A stretch of DNA of 64,000 nucleotides from Arthrobacter sp. SW1. Its GTDB lineage: Bacteria > Actinomycetota > Actinomycetes > Actinomycetales > Micrococcaceae. Shown here one piece after another: positions 17,708 to 26,051 of the stretch. The stretch lies in contig NZ_MJLT01000001.1 of NCBI RefSeq assembly GCF_001766675.1, positions 558,001 to 622,000 of the forward strand, given 5' to 3'. The notes under the pieces were generated by a model, which saw only the letters and a list, made by a program, of their open reading frames with translations, searched no databases and was not told the origin of the DNA. Position numbers and translations under genes: made by a program. Each line of letters opens with the position of its first letter. The first letter of the stretch is position 1.

Positions 17708-18739
17708 GTGACCAACTTGGAAACGGCCCCGGCCCAAGAACTGTGCCCCGCCGGGCACCCCGGCCAGGGACCGTGCGTCCAGTTGTGGCCCGCGCGCGAA
17801 GTACCGCTGGGCGGGGTCCGCGCCATGAATGTTTTCCGCACCCTGCCCCAGCGCGGCCTGCCGACCGTCGGCGCTTGGTGCTTCCTGGACAGCTTCGGTC
17901 CGGACCGGGTGGCCATGAGCGTGCTGCCGCATCCCCACACCGGGCTGCAGACCGTCACCTGGCCGCTGGAAGGCGAAGTCCGGCACCGCGACAGCGTGGG
18001 CAGTGACGTCGTTGTCCGCCCTGGCCAGCTGAACATCATGACGGCGGGCCGCGGCATTTCGCATTCCGAGTTCGCGGTCCTGCCGCAGCCGTCCGCCGGC
18101 GGCGAGGTGGAAATTCCGCTGTCCCGCGGCCTGCAGCTCTGGGTGGCGCTGCCCGATGCCGAACGGCACCGTGCGCCGTCGTTCGAGCAGGTGGTGGACC
18201 TGCCGCTCGCTCACGGGGACGGGTACACGGCCCGGGTGCTGGTCGGCGAATTCTCGGGCCAGCGCTCCCCCGCCACGATGTTCAGCCCGATTGTCGGCGC
18301 CGAAATCACCGCCACCGGAGAGATCGGATTCCCCTTGGATCCCTCCTTCGAACACGCCATCCTGGTGCTCGACGGCTCCCTCACCATCGACGGACAAGCC
18401 GTGGACGCCGGGCCGCTCGCCTACCTGGGGTCCGGCCGGGACGCGCTGACGGTCACCGCCGCTCCGGACACCCGTTTCATGGTGCTCGGTGGCGAGCCCT
18501 TCGAAGAGGACATCCTCATGTGGTGGAACTTCGTGGGCCGCACGCACGAGGAAATCGTCGAAGCCCGCGAGGACTGGGAAGCGCAGGCGGCCTTGGCCGA
18601 CGCCGAAACGCGCACTGCCCGCTTCGGCCTGGTGGACGGCCACGGGCCCGACGCCGGCGCGGAGGCCGGGCGCATCCCGGCGCCTCCGCTCCCCGGGGTC
18701 CGCCTCAAGCCCCGGACGCGCGGCGGCTCGCCCGAGTAG
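17708..18739 (+). CDS. Pirin family protein
   Basis: A 343-residue bicupin. The pirin metal site is visible in HPHTGLQTVTW (two His) and GRGISHSEF (His and Glu). The second cupin includes FEHAILVLDGSLTIDG and the late FEEDILMWWNFVGRTHEE motif. Bacterial pirins include quercetin dioxygenases and redox-linked regulators; the role here is open. GTG 17708 has GGAG eight bases upstream. The cysteine-bearing N-terminal extension (about 20 residues) is unusual. Confidence 0.9.
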   Translation: MTNLETAPAQELCPAGHPGQGPCVQLWPAREVPLGGVRAMNVFRTLPQRGLPTVGAWCFLDSFGPDRVAMSVLPHPHTGLQTVTWPLEGEVRHRDSVGSDVVVRPGQLNIMTAGRGISHSEFAVLPQPSAGGEVEIPLSRGLQLWVALPDAERHRAPSFEQVVDLPLAHGDGYTARVLVGEFSGQRSPATMFSPIVGAEITATGEIGFPLDPSFEHAILVLDGSLTIDGQAVDAGPLAYLGSGRDALTVTAAPDTRFMVLGGEPFEEDILMWWNFVGRTHEEIVEAREDWEAQAALADAETRTARFGLVDGHGPDAGAEAGRIPAPPLPGVRLKPRTRGGSPE

Positions 18740-18760
18740 CGGTCTCCCGGATTAACGCCC

Positions 18761-18797
18761 GACGGCGGCTGCTCCCTTAAGGGAAGCGGCCGCCGTC
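18761..18797. terminator. Bidirectional hairpin between pirin and kinase genes
   Basis: GACGGCGGCTGCTCCCTT pairs with the following AAGGGAAGCGGCCGCCGTC, with one bulged base and mismatch near the middle. It lies between convergent genes. There is no long T tract. Confidence 0.65.
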
Positions 18798-18809
18798 GTA
18801 CGTCTGTCC

Positions 18810-19724
18810 TTAGTCGCAGCCGGCCTCGGCGAGGATCCGCGGCACCCCGAACACCGGGTCCTGGTCGAGGACCCGTACATCAGTGATGCCGTGCGCCGCG
18901 AGTCCGGCCCGGAAGGCCGACTGGAGGCCCTCCACGTTCATGCCCAGCCCGCCGCCGAGGATCACGGGACCGTCGAGTCCGAGCTGGCGCACGGCCTGGG
19001 CGGCGAGTTCGGCGAGGTCGCGGCCGGCCTGCTCGAGGAGTTGGCGGCTGGCATCCAGCCCGGCGTCCGCGGTCTGCACGACGGCGGCGGCCTGTTGGGC
19101 CCAGTAGCGGCGGTCGGTGTCGTCCGAATGGAAGTGGGCGATGAGTTTGTTGGGGTCGTCAAGCCCGCAGGAGTCCAGCAACGCTACGGTCAGCGCGTCC
19201 GGTTCCAGCCCCTTGTTCATGCGGCGGAGGCTGTGGCGGACCGCCTCGCGGCCGAGCCAGTAGCCGCTGCCCTCGTCGCCGAGCAGGTAGCCCCAGCCGC
19301 CCGCGCGCGCCTCCTCCCCCGCGGCATTCTTTCCCCAGGCGGCGGAGCCGGTACCGGCGATGACCGCGACGCCCGTGTCCGTGCGGCCGGCGGCGAGCAG
19401 CAGTCGGGAATCGTGCACCACGGAAACCTCGGCCCCGGGCACATGCGGTTCAATCAGGGTTGCGAGCGCCCGGGCGTCGTCGTCGGTGTCGATGCCGCCG
19501 GCGCCGGCCAGGACACGGGCCACGTTCCCGCCGCCGATCTTGCCGAACAGTTCGGCGAGGTTGGCCGCCGCGGCGTCGCGGCTGACGTTCTGGACGTTCG
19601 CGCTCCCGGCGGTTTCATCGAGCACGGCAACGCCGTCTTCGAAGCGCACGCCGCGGGTCTTGGTACCTCCGATATCCAGGCCGATAACGGTTCCGGCAAC
19701 CACGGGGTTCTCAGGTTTTTCCAC
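18810..19724 (-). CDS. N-acetylglucosamine kinase-like protein (BadF/BadG/BcrA/BcrD ATPase family)
   Basis: A 304-residue ASKHA-fold sugar kinase. Phosphate-1 motif GLDIGGTKTRGV is near residue 14, AGTGSAAWG is near 120, and GGWGYLLGDEGSGYWLG is the signature of the eukaryotic-type GlcNAc kinase/BadF group; GGGLGMN marks the second phosphate region. It probably phosphorylates GlcNAc or a related amino sugar. GTG 19724 gives the family N-terminus. Downstream of the PLP enzyme on the same strand with a 39-bp gap. Confidence 0.85.
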   Translation of the reverse strand: MEKPENPVVAGTVIGLDIGGTKTRGVRFEDGVAVLDETAGSANVQNVSRDAAAANLAELFGKIGGGNVARVLAGAGGIDTDDDARALATLIEPHVPGAEVSVVHDSRLLLAAGRTDTGVAVIAGTGSAAWGKNAAGEEARAGGWGYLLGDEGSGYWLGREAVRHSLRRMNKGLEPDALTVALLDSCGLDDPNKLIAHFHSDDTDRRYWAQQAAAVVQTADAGLDASRQLLEQAGRDLAELAAQAVRQLGLDGPVILGGGLGMNVEGLQSAFRAGLAAHGITDVRVLDQDPVFGVPRILAEAGCD

Positions 19725-19763
19725 GGGAACAGCGTATCCCCGCCGCTTCGGGCCTCGGTATCG

Positions 19764-20927
19764 TCAGCGCGTGGATTCGATGGCCTGAAGGAGGTCCGCG
19801 ATGAGGTCAGCCGGATCTTCGAGCCCGATGGACAGGCGCAGCATCCGCGCGTGCGGCTTGGCCTCAGGAGCCACGGGGCGGTGGGTCAGGCCGGCGGGAT
19901 GCTGGATGAGGGTGTCGATCCCGCCCAGCGAAACGGCGTGGGTCATGAGCCTGACGGCACCGGGGATCCGCTCGGCGTGTTCGGCCGAGGAGACGTCGAA
20001 GGCAAGAAGTGAACCCGGGCCGGACATTTGCGTCCCCACCAGTCCGTGCGGATCGCATTCGGGCAGGCCCGGGTAGTAGACCTCGCTGACCAGCTCGTGG
20101 CCGGCGAGCGCGGAGGCCACCTTGTGGGCGTGGTCCTGCTGGGCGCGGACACGCACGGGCAAGGTGGCCAGGCCGCGGTGCAGCAGGTAGGCAGGCCACG
20201 GAGTGAGGATGCCTCCCGTCACGGCACGCACCCGGCGCAGGCGCGCCGCCCACTCCGGACCGGTGGCGACCACGCCACCCATGGCGTCGCCGTGGCCGCC
20301 CAGGAACTTCGTGGCGCTGTGCAAGACCATCGCGGCGCCGTGCTTGAGCGGTTGCTGGAGGACGGGGGTGGCGAAGGTGTTGTCCACCAGGACCGGGATG
20401 TCCCCGGCGTCGGCGGTGAGTCGTTTCAGGTCGACGAGTTCAAGGCTGGGGTTCGCCGGAGTTTCAACCACCACCAGCGCAGTGTCCGGGCGGATGGCCC
20501 CGTGCACTTCTTCAGGCCGGGCGAAGGTGGTTTCGGTTCCGAGGAGCCCGCTGGCCAGGACGTGGTCGGTGCCGCCGTACAGCGGACGGACGGCGACGAC
20601 GTGCCGTTTTCCCTCACTTGCCGCCGCCAGCAAGACGGCACTGAGTGCCGCCATGCCGGTAGCGAAGGCGACAGCCTGCGGGGCGGACTCAAGCGCGGCC
20701 ACGCCTTCTTCGAACCGGGCCACCGTCGGGTTCCACAGCCGCTGGTAGACGGTGCTGTCTCCCTCCCGGGGCACGCCCCCGCCGGCCATTTGCTCATAGG
20801 CCAGTCCGCCGTCGTGCACCGAAGGAAGCGGTGCGGTGGTGGAGAGGTCGATCGGTACCGAATGCAGCCCCTGCTCGGTGAGGCCGGCACGGCCGGCGTG
20901 GACTGCGAGGGTGTCGATGGTGGTCAC
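19764..20927 (-). CDS. Trans-sulfuration family PLP enzyme (cystathionine/methionine gamma-lyase type)
   Basis: A 387-residue Cys/Met-metabolism PLP enzyme. Seen: Tyr117 in LYGGT, VDNTFATP with Asp182, and the PLP lysine in HSATKFLGGHGD (Lys207). GTG 20927 has AAGGGAG four to five bases upstream. In classical methionine gamma-lyase the motif is YGCT with a catalytic-site cysteine; here it is YGGT, so cystathionine gamma-lyase/synthase chemistry is at least as likely. It is divergent from an Lrp-type regulator across an operator-rich gap, so that regulator probably controls it. Confidence 0.85.
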   Translation of the reverse strand: MTTIDTLAVHAGRAGLTEQGLHSVPIDLSTTAPLPSVHDGGLAYEQMAGGGVPREGDSTVYQRLWNPTVARFEEGVAALESAPQAVAFATGMAALSAVLLAAASEGKRHVVAVRPLYGGTDHVLASGLLGTETTFARPEEVHGAIRPDTALVVVETPANPSLELVDLKRLTADAGDIPVLVDNTFATPVLQQPLKHGAAMVLHSATKFLGGHGDAMGGVVATGPEWAARLRRVRAVTGGILTPWPAYLLHRGLATLPVRVRAQQDHAHKVASALAGHELVSEVYYPGLPECDPHGLVGTQMSGPGSLLAFDVSSAEHAERIPGAVRLMTHAVSLGGIDTLIQHPAGLTHRPVAPEAKPHARMLRLSIGLEDPADLIADLLQAIESTR

Positions 20928-20938
20928 GGTGCTCCCTT

Positions 20939-20996
20939 GAATTATTCGCCGTTGAACTATTCGATAATGAACGGCGCCAGTATCTGGCAATAATTC
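20939..20996. promoter_or_regulatory. Nested dyads between the PLP enzyme and Lrp genes (candidate Lrp operator)
   Basis: Two nested inverted repeats lie in an AT-rich gap. GAATTATT (20939-20946) pairs with AATAATTC (20989-20996), and inside it CGCCGTT (20947-20953) pairs with AACGGCG (20970-20976). Multi-site AT-rich arrangements in a divergent gap are typical of Lrp/AsnC control. Confidence 0.55.
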
Positions 20997-21074
20997 GGAA
21001 GTTCACAGAGTCAATGAATGGATTGATTGAAATCTGCCGATTATGATGAACTCATTGCATCTCCAGGAGGATCC

Positions 21075-21578
21075 GTGAGTACAGCCCCGAAGAATGTTCG
21101 GCCCATCGGCACCGGCGAGCCGCTGGATGCCATCGATGAACGGATCCTGGCCGCCTTGGTGGAGGATGCACGCATCTCCAACAAACAGCTGGCGGAAATG
21201 GTGGGCATTGCCCCGTCCACGGCCCTGATGCGCACCCGGGCTTTGTCCGAACGCGGCATCATTGAAGGCTTCGAGGCGGTGCTGAGCCTGCCCGCCATCG
21301 GCCGCTCGGTGCAGGCTCTCATCGCCGTCCGGCTGCGCGCCCACGACCGCGACCAGATCGACCGCTTCACGTCGCGGGTGCCGGCCCTGCCCGCGGTCAT
21401 TTCAACGTTCCACACCTCCGGTTCGGTGGACTACCTGCTGCACATCGCCGTCGCGAACACCGACGAGCTGCGCGACTGGGTGTTGGACAACCTCGCCACG
21501 GACCCCGTCGTGGGCCACACCGAGACAACTCTCGTCTTCGAGCACATCCAGGGCAACCACGGGCCGCTGCCTGCCTGA
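21075..21578 (+). CDS. Lrp/AsnC family transcriptional regulator
   Basis: A 167-residue feast/famine regulator. The N-terminal HTH runs from DAIDERILAALVEDARISNKQLAEMVGIAPST; the C-terminal RAM domain includes VPALPAVISTFHTSGSVDYLLHIAV, with the usual ligand-loop glycine. GTG 21075 has AGGAGG five bases upstream and is clearly the start. Divergent from the PLP enzyme, which it probably regulates in response to a sulfur amino acid (inference from context). Confidence 0.92.
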   Translation: MSTAPKNVRPIGTGEPLDAIDERILAALVEDARISNKQLAEMVGIAPSTALMRTRALSERGIIEGFEAVLSLPAIGRSVQALIAVRLRAHDRDQIDRFTSRVPALPAVISTFHTSGSVDYLLHIAVANTDELRDWVLDNLATDPVVGHTETTLVFEHIQGNHGPLPA

Positions 21579-21600
21579 CGTCGGCCCGCGCCCCGAAGAA

Positions 21601-21828
21601 CTATGCCCGCGGCTCGAGGCCCGAGTGTGCGGCGCTGACGGCATCTGCCCGCCGGTCACCGAGATGTTCCCGCCGTGCGAGCGCCGCGTTCCGCAGCAAC
21701 ACACTGTCCGCCGGAATGAAGCGGCGCTTTTCCGACCAGGATACGAGCCTGGTTCCAAGACCGGCCGCGGCCGACTCGATGATGGACGGCCTGCGGTACA
21801 TACCGCACGGGGCTGCGACTGAACTCAC
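21601..21828 (-). CDS. Small hypothetical protein coupled to the ArsR gene
   Basis: A 75-residue basic protein I do not recognise. It has no membrane segment; a helix-rich middle (IIESAAAGLGTRLVSWSEKR) is predicted by eye. Support for translation is the four-base GTGA overlap with the regulator's stop, plus AAGGGAAG just upstream of GTG 21828. An internal ATG at 21801 is an alternative start. It may act with the regulator or be a general small actinobacterial protein. Confidence 0.6.
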   Translation of the reverse strand: MSSVAAPCGMYRRPSIIESAAAGLGTRLVSWSEKRRFIPADSVLLRNAALARREHLGDRRADAVSAAHSGLEPRA

Positions 21829-22499
21829 GGCTTCTTCCCTTCACTGCTTTGTGGTTGGGTGCTTTTCGCGTTGCCTGAGGGCTTCCTGGCTTCGCCGGCC
21901 GAGGCCGGGACCCCGAGAATCGGGAACGCGTTGAAGTGGATCTGGACCGGACGGGCTCCGTCCTCCTCCGGTTCGCTGCGGATTTCCTCCAACAGCTTGT
22001 GGCCCAGCGCCTCCATGGCGTGGGCGTAGCGGGCCAACTGATCCGCCGACATCCTGGCGTTGATGGTGCTGACCGTAGCCACCTGCAGCCAGTCGGCGTC
22101 CAGGACGTCGACGCCGTGCTCCATGAAATCGGCGAGCACGGTTTGCCTGTTGCGTTCAAACTCCCTGCTGACCAGGCGGGACGCCTCCTGCGTGGCGGGC
22201 GATGTGGCCAGTTCGGGTGACGTGATCTGGATGGCACCCGGCGGACGTTCCCACCAGCGCTCCCGGGCTGTCCCTTTGCCTTCCACTTCCCGGACGAAAT
22301 CGAACTTGGCCAGCTGCCGCAGATGGTAGCTGGTAGCGCCGCTGGACTCACCCAGCAGGTCCGCGAGCCCGCACGCCGTCTGGGCGCCGTAGCGGGAAAG
22401 CATCTCGAGGATCTGGACGCGCAAGGGGTGCGCCAGCGCCTTAAGCGACGCCGTATCGACTTTGCGGAGCGGAAAATCCGGCTCACGGACTGTGACCAT
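21825..22499 (-). CDS. ArsR-type winged-helix transcriptional regulator
   Basis: A 224-residue regulator. The winged HTH is in the first 90 residues: LKALAHPLRVQILEMLSRYG, then CGLADLLGESSGATSYHLRQL (recognition helix). No ArsR metal-site cysteine pair (ELCVCDL) is present, so a non-metal signal is likely. The C-terminal half is the helical extension seen in the larger DUF-type ArsR regulators. A palindromic operator lies just upstream, pointing to autoregulation. Followed by a coupled small ORF and preceded by an MFS gene in the same direction. Confidence 0.85.
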   Translation of the reverse strand: MVTVREPDFPLRKVDTASLKALAHPLRVQILEMLSRYGAQTACGLADLLGESSGATSYHLRQLAKFDFVREVEGKGTARERWWERPPGAIQITSPELATSPATQEASRLVSREFERNRQTVLADFMEHGVDVLDADWLQVATVSTINARMSADQLARYAHAMEALGHKLLEEIRSEPEEDGARPVQIHFNAFPILGVPASAGEARKPSGNAKSTQPQSSEGKKP

Positions 22500-22514
22500 G
22501 GCTCAAGAATAAGA

Positions 22515-22561
22515 TTGCAAAGAAATCTTTGCAATGGTTTCTTTGCAAATAATTCTTTGCA
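22515..22561. promoter_or_regulatory. Palindromic operator upstream of the ArsR-type regulator
   Basis: TTGCAAAGAAATCTTTGCAA (22515-22534) is a dyad with eight-base arms (TTGCAAAG/CTTTGCAA). CTTTGCAA recurs at 22541 and TTCTTTGCA at 22553, giving four spaced half-sites within 16-49 bases of the regulator start. Such clustering fits cooperative binding by the adjacent winged-helix protein. Confidence 0.7.
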
Positions 22562-22669
22562 TTGTTGCGACACGTACGGGCGCAGCCTTCGCCCTTATCG
22601 TCGCGCGGCAGTCACGGGGGCGCAGCGACACCGGGTTTCTCTGCGCACGCGCGGATCAGGCGCAGCCAC

Positions 22670-23905
22670 CTAAGCCCGCCTGACACTCCGCAGCGACAGC
22701 AGGGCAAGAACCAAGGCGGCCGTCCCGCAGATCACGGCGAAGCCCGTGACCGCCGTTTCCAGTCCAAGCGCCGAGGAAGCCAGGCCAAGGCCGATTACAG
22801 GCACGGCACTGCCGAGGTAGGTGATGACGTACACCGTGCTGATGACCTGGGCGTGCCGGGCCGGTTCAGCCTTCGTTGCAAGCTCGTTGAACACCAGGCG
22901 GAACGCACTCCCCTGCCCGACGCCGGCGGCCACGCTGGCCAGGAGCAGCAGCACCGGGCTGTGCCACGCGGCGGCCGCTGCCATCAGGATCACAGAGACA
23001 CCGAGCACTGACAGTCCGGCGGGCAGGAGGAACCGCCCGCGCAGCGGAAACAGCTGACTCAGCGCGGAAGCGCCCAGCGTCAGGCCGGCAATCAGGCCCA
23101 TGACGGGCCGCGATTCCGTACCCACCAGGGCCGAAAAATAGCCCGGGCCCAGGGAAAGGCAGAAACCGAAGACGGCGAAGCTGAGGAAGCCCACCGACGC
23201 CGCCAGGGCAAAGGCCCCCTTCGCCTCCTGTGCCACCGAGGGCCGGCGCGGAGCGAGCACGGAGTACGGACGCGGACCGGCTGCGGGCCGGATGGCCGGC
23301 CGGGCATCAAGCAGCCAAAGCGGCACGAGCAGCAGGAGCAGCAGCACGCAATGGACCAGGAAAGGCGTGGTGGCAGGACCGGGAAGCAGGGAGAGCAGCC
23401 CGCCGATGAACGGACCTGCGGCCACACCGCCGGACGACGCCAGAAGCGTAAAGCGGGAGGCCCACTCGGGGCGCGAAGGCAGCAGCTCGCGCAGCGCCGC
23501 GGAACTGGCACCCGTGGCAAGGCCGACGGCGATGCCTTGCAGTGCGCGGCCGGCGCAGAGCATCCACAGGCTCCCGGCGCCGGCGAAGACCAAGCTGCCG
23601 GCAATCCCCAGCACCACGGCGAGGACCAAGGCAGCCCGGCGCCCGATATGGTCCGACCAGTGCCCCGCCAGCATCAGCACCGCAACGAGGGCAAGCACGT
23701 AGCTGGCGAACGCTATCGTGACGCCGAGCGAGCCGAGGCCAAGTTGCGCCTGCAGCAAGGGATACAGCGGCGTGGCCAGGTTCGCACCGAGCAGCAGGAT
23801 GAACATCACGACGCCGGCCAGCACCAGGCGCGTGGTGGTGGAGGCGTTCCAGCCGCGCCGGACAGCGGTGGCCGGGCGCATGCGGAGTTCACTGAACACA
23901 GTCAT
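22670..23905 (-). CDS. MFS transporter
   Basis: A 411-residue major facilitator with about twelve membrane segments. The loop 2-3 motif appears as GHWSDHIGRRAALV (A-motif), and motif C-like glycines follow in the fifth helix region (ASSGGVAAGPFIGGLL), which suggests a drug-type antiporter. ATG 23905 gives a short cytoplasmic N-terminus. The ArsR regulator follows 170 bp downstream on the same strand, and an AsnC regulator is divergent upstream; either may control it. Confidence 0.88.
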   Translation of the reverse strand: MTVFSELRMRPATAVRRGWNASTTTRLVLAGVVMFILLLGANLATPLYPLLQAQLGLGSLGVTIAFASYVLALVAVLMLAGHWSDHIGRRAALVLAVVLGIAGSLVFAGAGSLWMLCAGRALQGIAVGLATGASSAALRELLPSRPEWASRFTLLASSGGVAAGPFIGGLLSLLPGPATTPFLVHCVLLLLLLVPLWLLDARPAIRPAAGPRPYSVLAPRRPSVAQEAKGAFALAASVGFLSFAVFGFCLSLGPGYFSALVGTESRPVMGLIAGLTLGASALSQLFPLRGRFLLPAGLSVLGVSVILMAAAAAWHSPVLLLLASVAAGVGQGSAFRLVFNELATKAEPARHAQVISTVYVITYLGSAVPVIGLGLASSALGLETAVTGFAVICGTAALVLALLSLRSVRRA

Positions 23906-24021
23906 GGTGGTGCCTTTGCCTTGGCGGACGCGCGACGGCTGCCTTGTGGGCGCGCCCGCCACCGTCCGGATGTGGATGGCAACAGAATGCAGCATTCCTG
24001 CGATACGACTCAGCTTTCAGT

Positions 24022-24053
24022 GAGACAATTGAGCAAAATACTCAATAGTTCTC
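24022..24053. promoter_or_regulatory. Dyad in the MFS/AsnC divergent region
   Basis: TTGAG-CAAAATA-CTCAA (24029-24045) is a perfect inner dyad. It is extended on both sides by GAG...CTC (24022-24053) with small mismatches. Located 26 bases before the AsnC start; candidate autoregulatory site. Confidence 0.55.
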
Positions 24054-24078
24054 CACCACGCTGCGCCGGAGTGATGAT

Positions 24079-24603
24079 TTGAACAATCTGGACCCCACCG
24101 ACCTCAAGATCCTGCTCGAACTGCTCCGCGATCCCCGGATCCAGATCGGCGAACTCAGCGATGCCCTCGGCATCGCCCGCAACACCGCCCAAAGCCGGCT
24201 GCGCCGCCTGCTGCGCTCGGGCGTACTGAACGACGGCGGCCGCGAGGTGGACCTCGAAAAGCTGGGGTACGACGTCGTCGGCTTCGTCACGCTTGAGGTG
24301 AGCCACCGGGAACTGGACGGAGTGGTGGGCGCCTTGCGCCTGATCCCGCAGATCCTGGAGGTGCACGAAATCTCCGGCCGCGGCGACCTCCTCTGCCGCG
24401 TGGTGGCCACCGACACGCACAGCCTGCAATCCGCGTTGCGGGCCATCCTGAAGGTCAAAGGTGTGATCCGCAGCGAGACCGTCCTGGCCCTGCACACCCA
24501 CCTCGCCTACCGCAGCGCGCCCCTGATCGAGCGGCTTGCCGGCGCCCCGGCCACCGCGCAGGCAAAGCCCCGTTCCCGGGCGGCTGCCAGCCACGCCGAC
24601 TAG
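24079..24603 (+). CDS. Lrp/AsnC family transcriptional regulator
   Basis: A 174-residue regulator starting at TTG 24079, with GGAG seven bases upstream; the nearby ATG 24074 is out of frame and stops at once. HTH: LDPTDLKILLELLRDPRIQIGELSDALGIARNT. The RAM domain follows (VGALRLIPQILEVHEISGRGDLLCRVV). The C-terminal 20 residues are Ala/Arg-rich. Divergent from the MFS gene, its probable target. Confidence 0.9.
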   Translation: MNNLDPTDLKILLELLRDPRIQIGELSDALGIARNTAQSRLRRLLRSGVLNDGGREVDLEKLGYDVVGFVTLEVSHRELDGVVGALRLIPQILEVHEISGRGDLLCRVVATDTHSLQSALRAILKVKGVIRSETVLALHTHLAYRSAPLIERLAGAPATAQAKPRSRAAASHAD

Positions 24604-24613
24604 GATGCCGCCC

Positions 24614-25039
24614 ATGGAATGGCTGTCACAGATCCTGCACATCAACTGGCTCGCCGTGCTCCTGGCGTTTGTTTCAAGCATGGTGATCGGCTTCGTCTGG
24701 TACATGCCGGCGGTCTTCGGCCAGCGGTGGATGGCCGCGATCGCCCGGACGGAAAAGGAGCTGAAAGCGCTCGACGGCGGTGCTGCGATCTGGGTGCCGA
24801 TGATGGTGGCCGCGGCGGCAAGCAGCGTCCTGCTGGCCATGGTGGCGGGGGCACTGGAACTGGACACTCCGCTGGAGGCGGGCCTGTTCGGCTTCGTCGC
24901 GGGGCTGGTTTTCCGGGCCGGCGGACACGTGATCCACAATGGTTTCGCGGGAAGGGCCACGGCGGTCACGCTGATTGATTCGGGCCATGACATCCTTGCC
25001 TTGACGGTTGCCGGACTCATCATTGGAGCCCTCCCCTAG
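24614..25039 (+). CDS. DUF1761 family membrane protein
   Basis: A 141-residue protein with four membrane helices. LAVLLAFVSSMVIGFVWYMP near the start, with the GFVWY pattern, is typical of DUF1761. The conserved later block is FVAGLVFRAGGHVIHNGFAGR. Function unknown. ATG 24614 is used because AGGAT is eight bases upstream; ATG 24605 would add three residues. It lies in a same-strand run with the AsnC gene (10 bp) and corA (16 bp). Confidence 0.75.
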   Translation: MEWLSQILHINWLAVLLAFVSSMVIGFVWYMPAVFGQRWMAAIARTEKELKALDGGAAIWVPMMVAAAASSVLLAMVAGALELDTPLEAGLFGFVAGLVFRAGGHVIHNGFAGRATAVTLIDSGHDILALTVAGLIIGALP

Positions 25040-25055
25040 GGCGGAAGGAACGCCC

Positions 25056-26051
25056 ATGACCATCATCGACAACGCCATCTATGTGGACGGCGTCCGCACT
25101 GCCACACCACCCAACCTGGAACAGTCCTTCGAGATGCTCTCCGAACACGGGGGCATGGCGTGGATCGGGCTCTACCGTCCCTCTGAAGGTGAAATGGCGG
25201 CGGTGGCCGATGAGTTCAACCTGCACCAACTGGCCGTGGAGGATGCCATCCAGGCCCACCAGCGCCCCAAGCTGGAACGCTACGACGACACCTTGTTCAC
25301 GGTGCTCCGCCCCGCGCGCTACCTGGACGAGAGCGAAACCGTCGAGTTCGGCGAGCTGCATGTGTTCACGGGCAAGAACTTCGTGGTCACCATCCGCCAG
25401 GCCGAGACCGCCGGGGTGGCACAGGTGCGGCGCCGGCTCGAGAGCCAGCCGGCGCTCATGGCCTGCGGCCCGGAGGCCGTACTCTACGCGCTGCTGGACC
25501 AGGTGGTGGACGACTACGCACCCGTGGTGGCCGGGCTCGAGAACGACATCGACGAAATCGAAGACCAGCTTTTCGGCGGCGACACCACCGTCTCCCGCAG
25601 GATCTACGAACTCGCCCGCGAAGTCATCCAGTTCCAGCGGGCCATCAATCCCCTGCCGGACATGATTTCGCTGCTGCGCGGCGGTTTCGCCAAGTACGGC
25701 GTGGACATCGAACTCCAACGCAACCTGCGCGACGTCGAGGACCACGTGGAGCACCTCATCTCCAAGGTGCAGGGCTTCCGGGAACTGCTCCAGAACGCCC
25801 TCACGCTTGACGGCACCCTCACCACCAACCGGCAGAACGAGGCCAGCGCGGCGCAGAACGAGCAGGTGAAGAAGATTTCCTCCTGGGCCGCCATCCTGTT
25901 CGCACCGTCCTTCGTTGCCGGCGTGTACGGGATGAACTTCGACTTCATGCCGGAACTGCACTGGCCGTTGGGTTACCCGATGGCCATCCTGATGATGATC
26001 GGCTCGGCGTTCCTGATGTACGCCATCTTCAAGCGCAAAGGCTGGCTGTGA
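25056..26051 (+). CDS. corA: Magnesium/cobalt transport protein CorA
   Basis: A 331-residue CorA-type divalent cation channel. A long cytoplasmic alpha/beta domain is followed by two C-terminal membrane helices. The selectivity motif GMNF is present in FVAGVYGMNFDFMPEL, and the protein ends with the basic tail KRKGWL. GGAAGGAA precedes ATG 25056. The stop overlaps the zapE start by four bases (GTGA). Confidence 0.92.
   Translation: MTIIDNAIYVDGVRTATPPNLEQSFEMLSEHGGMAWIGLYRPSEGEMAAVADEFNLHQLAVEDAIQAHQRPKLERYDDTLFTVLRPARYLDESETVEFGELHVFTGKNFVVTIRQAETAGVAQVRRRLESQPALMACGPEAVLYALLDQVVDDYAPVVAGLENDIDEIEDQLFGGDTTVSRRIYELAREVIQFQRAINPLPDMISLLRGGFAKYGVDIELQRNLRDVEDHVEHLISKVQGFRELLQNALTLDGTLTTNRQNEASAAQNEQVKKISSWAAILFAPSFVAGVYGMNFDFMPELHWPLGYPMAILMMIGSAFLMYAIFKRKGWL

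Noticed and set aside
15705..17711. A 668-codon plus-strand frame
   Set aside because: Shadow of the GH35 beta-galactosidase on the opposite strand.
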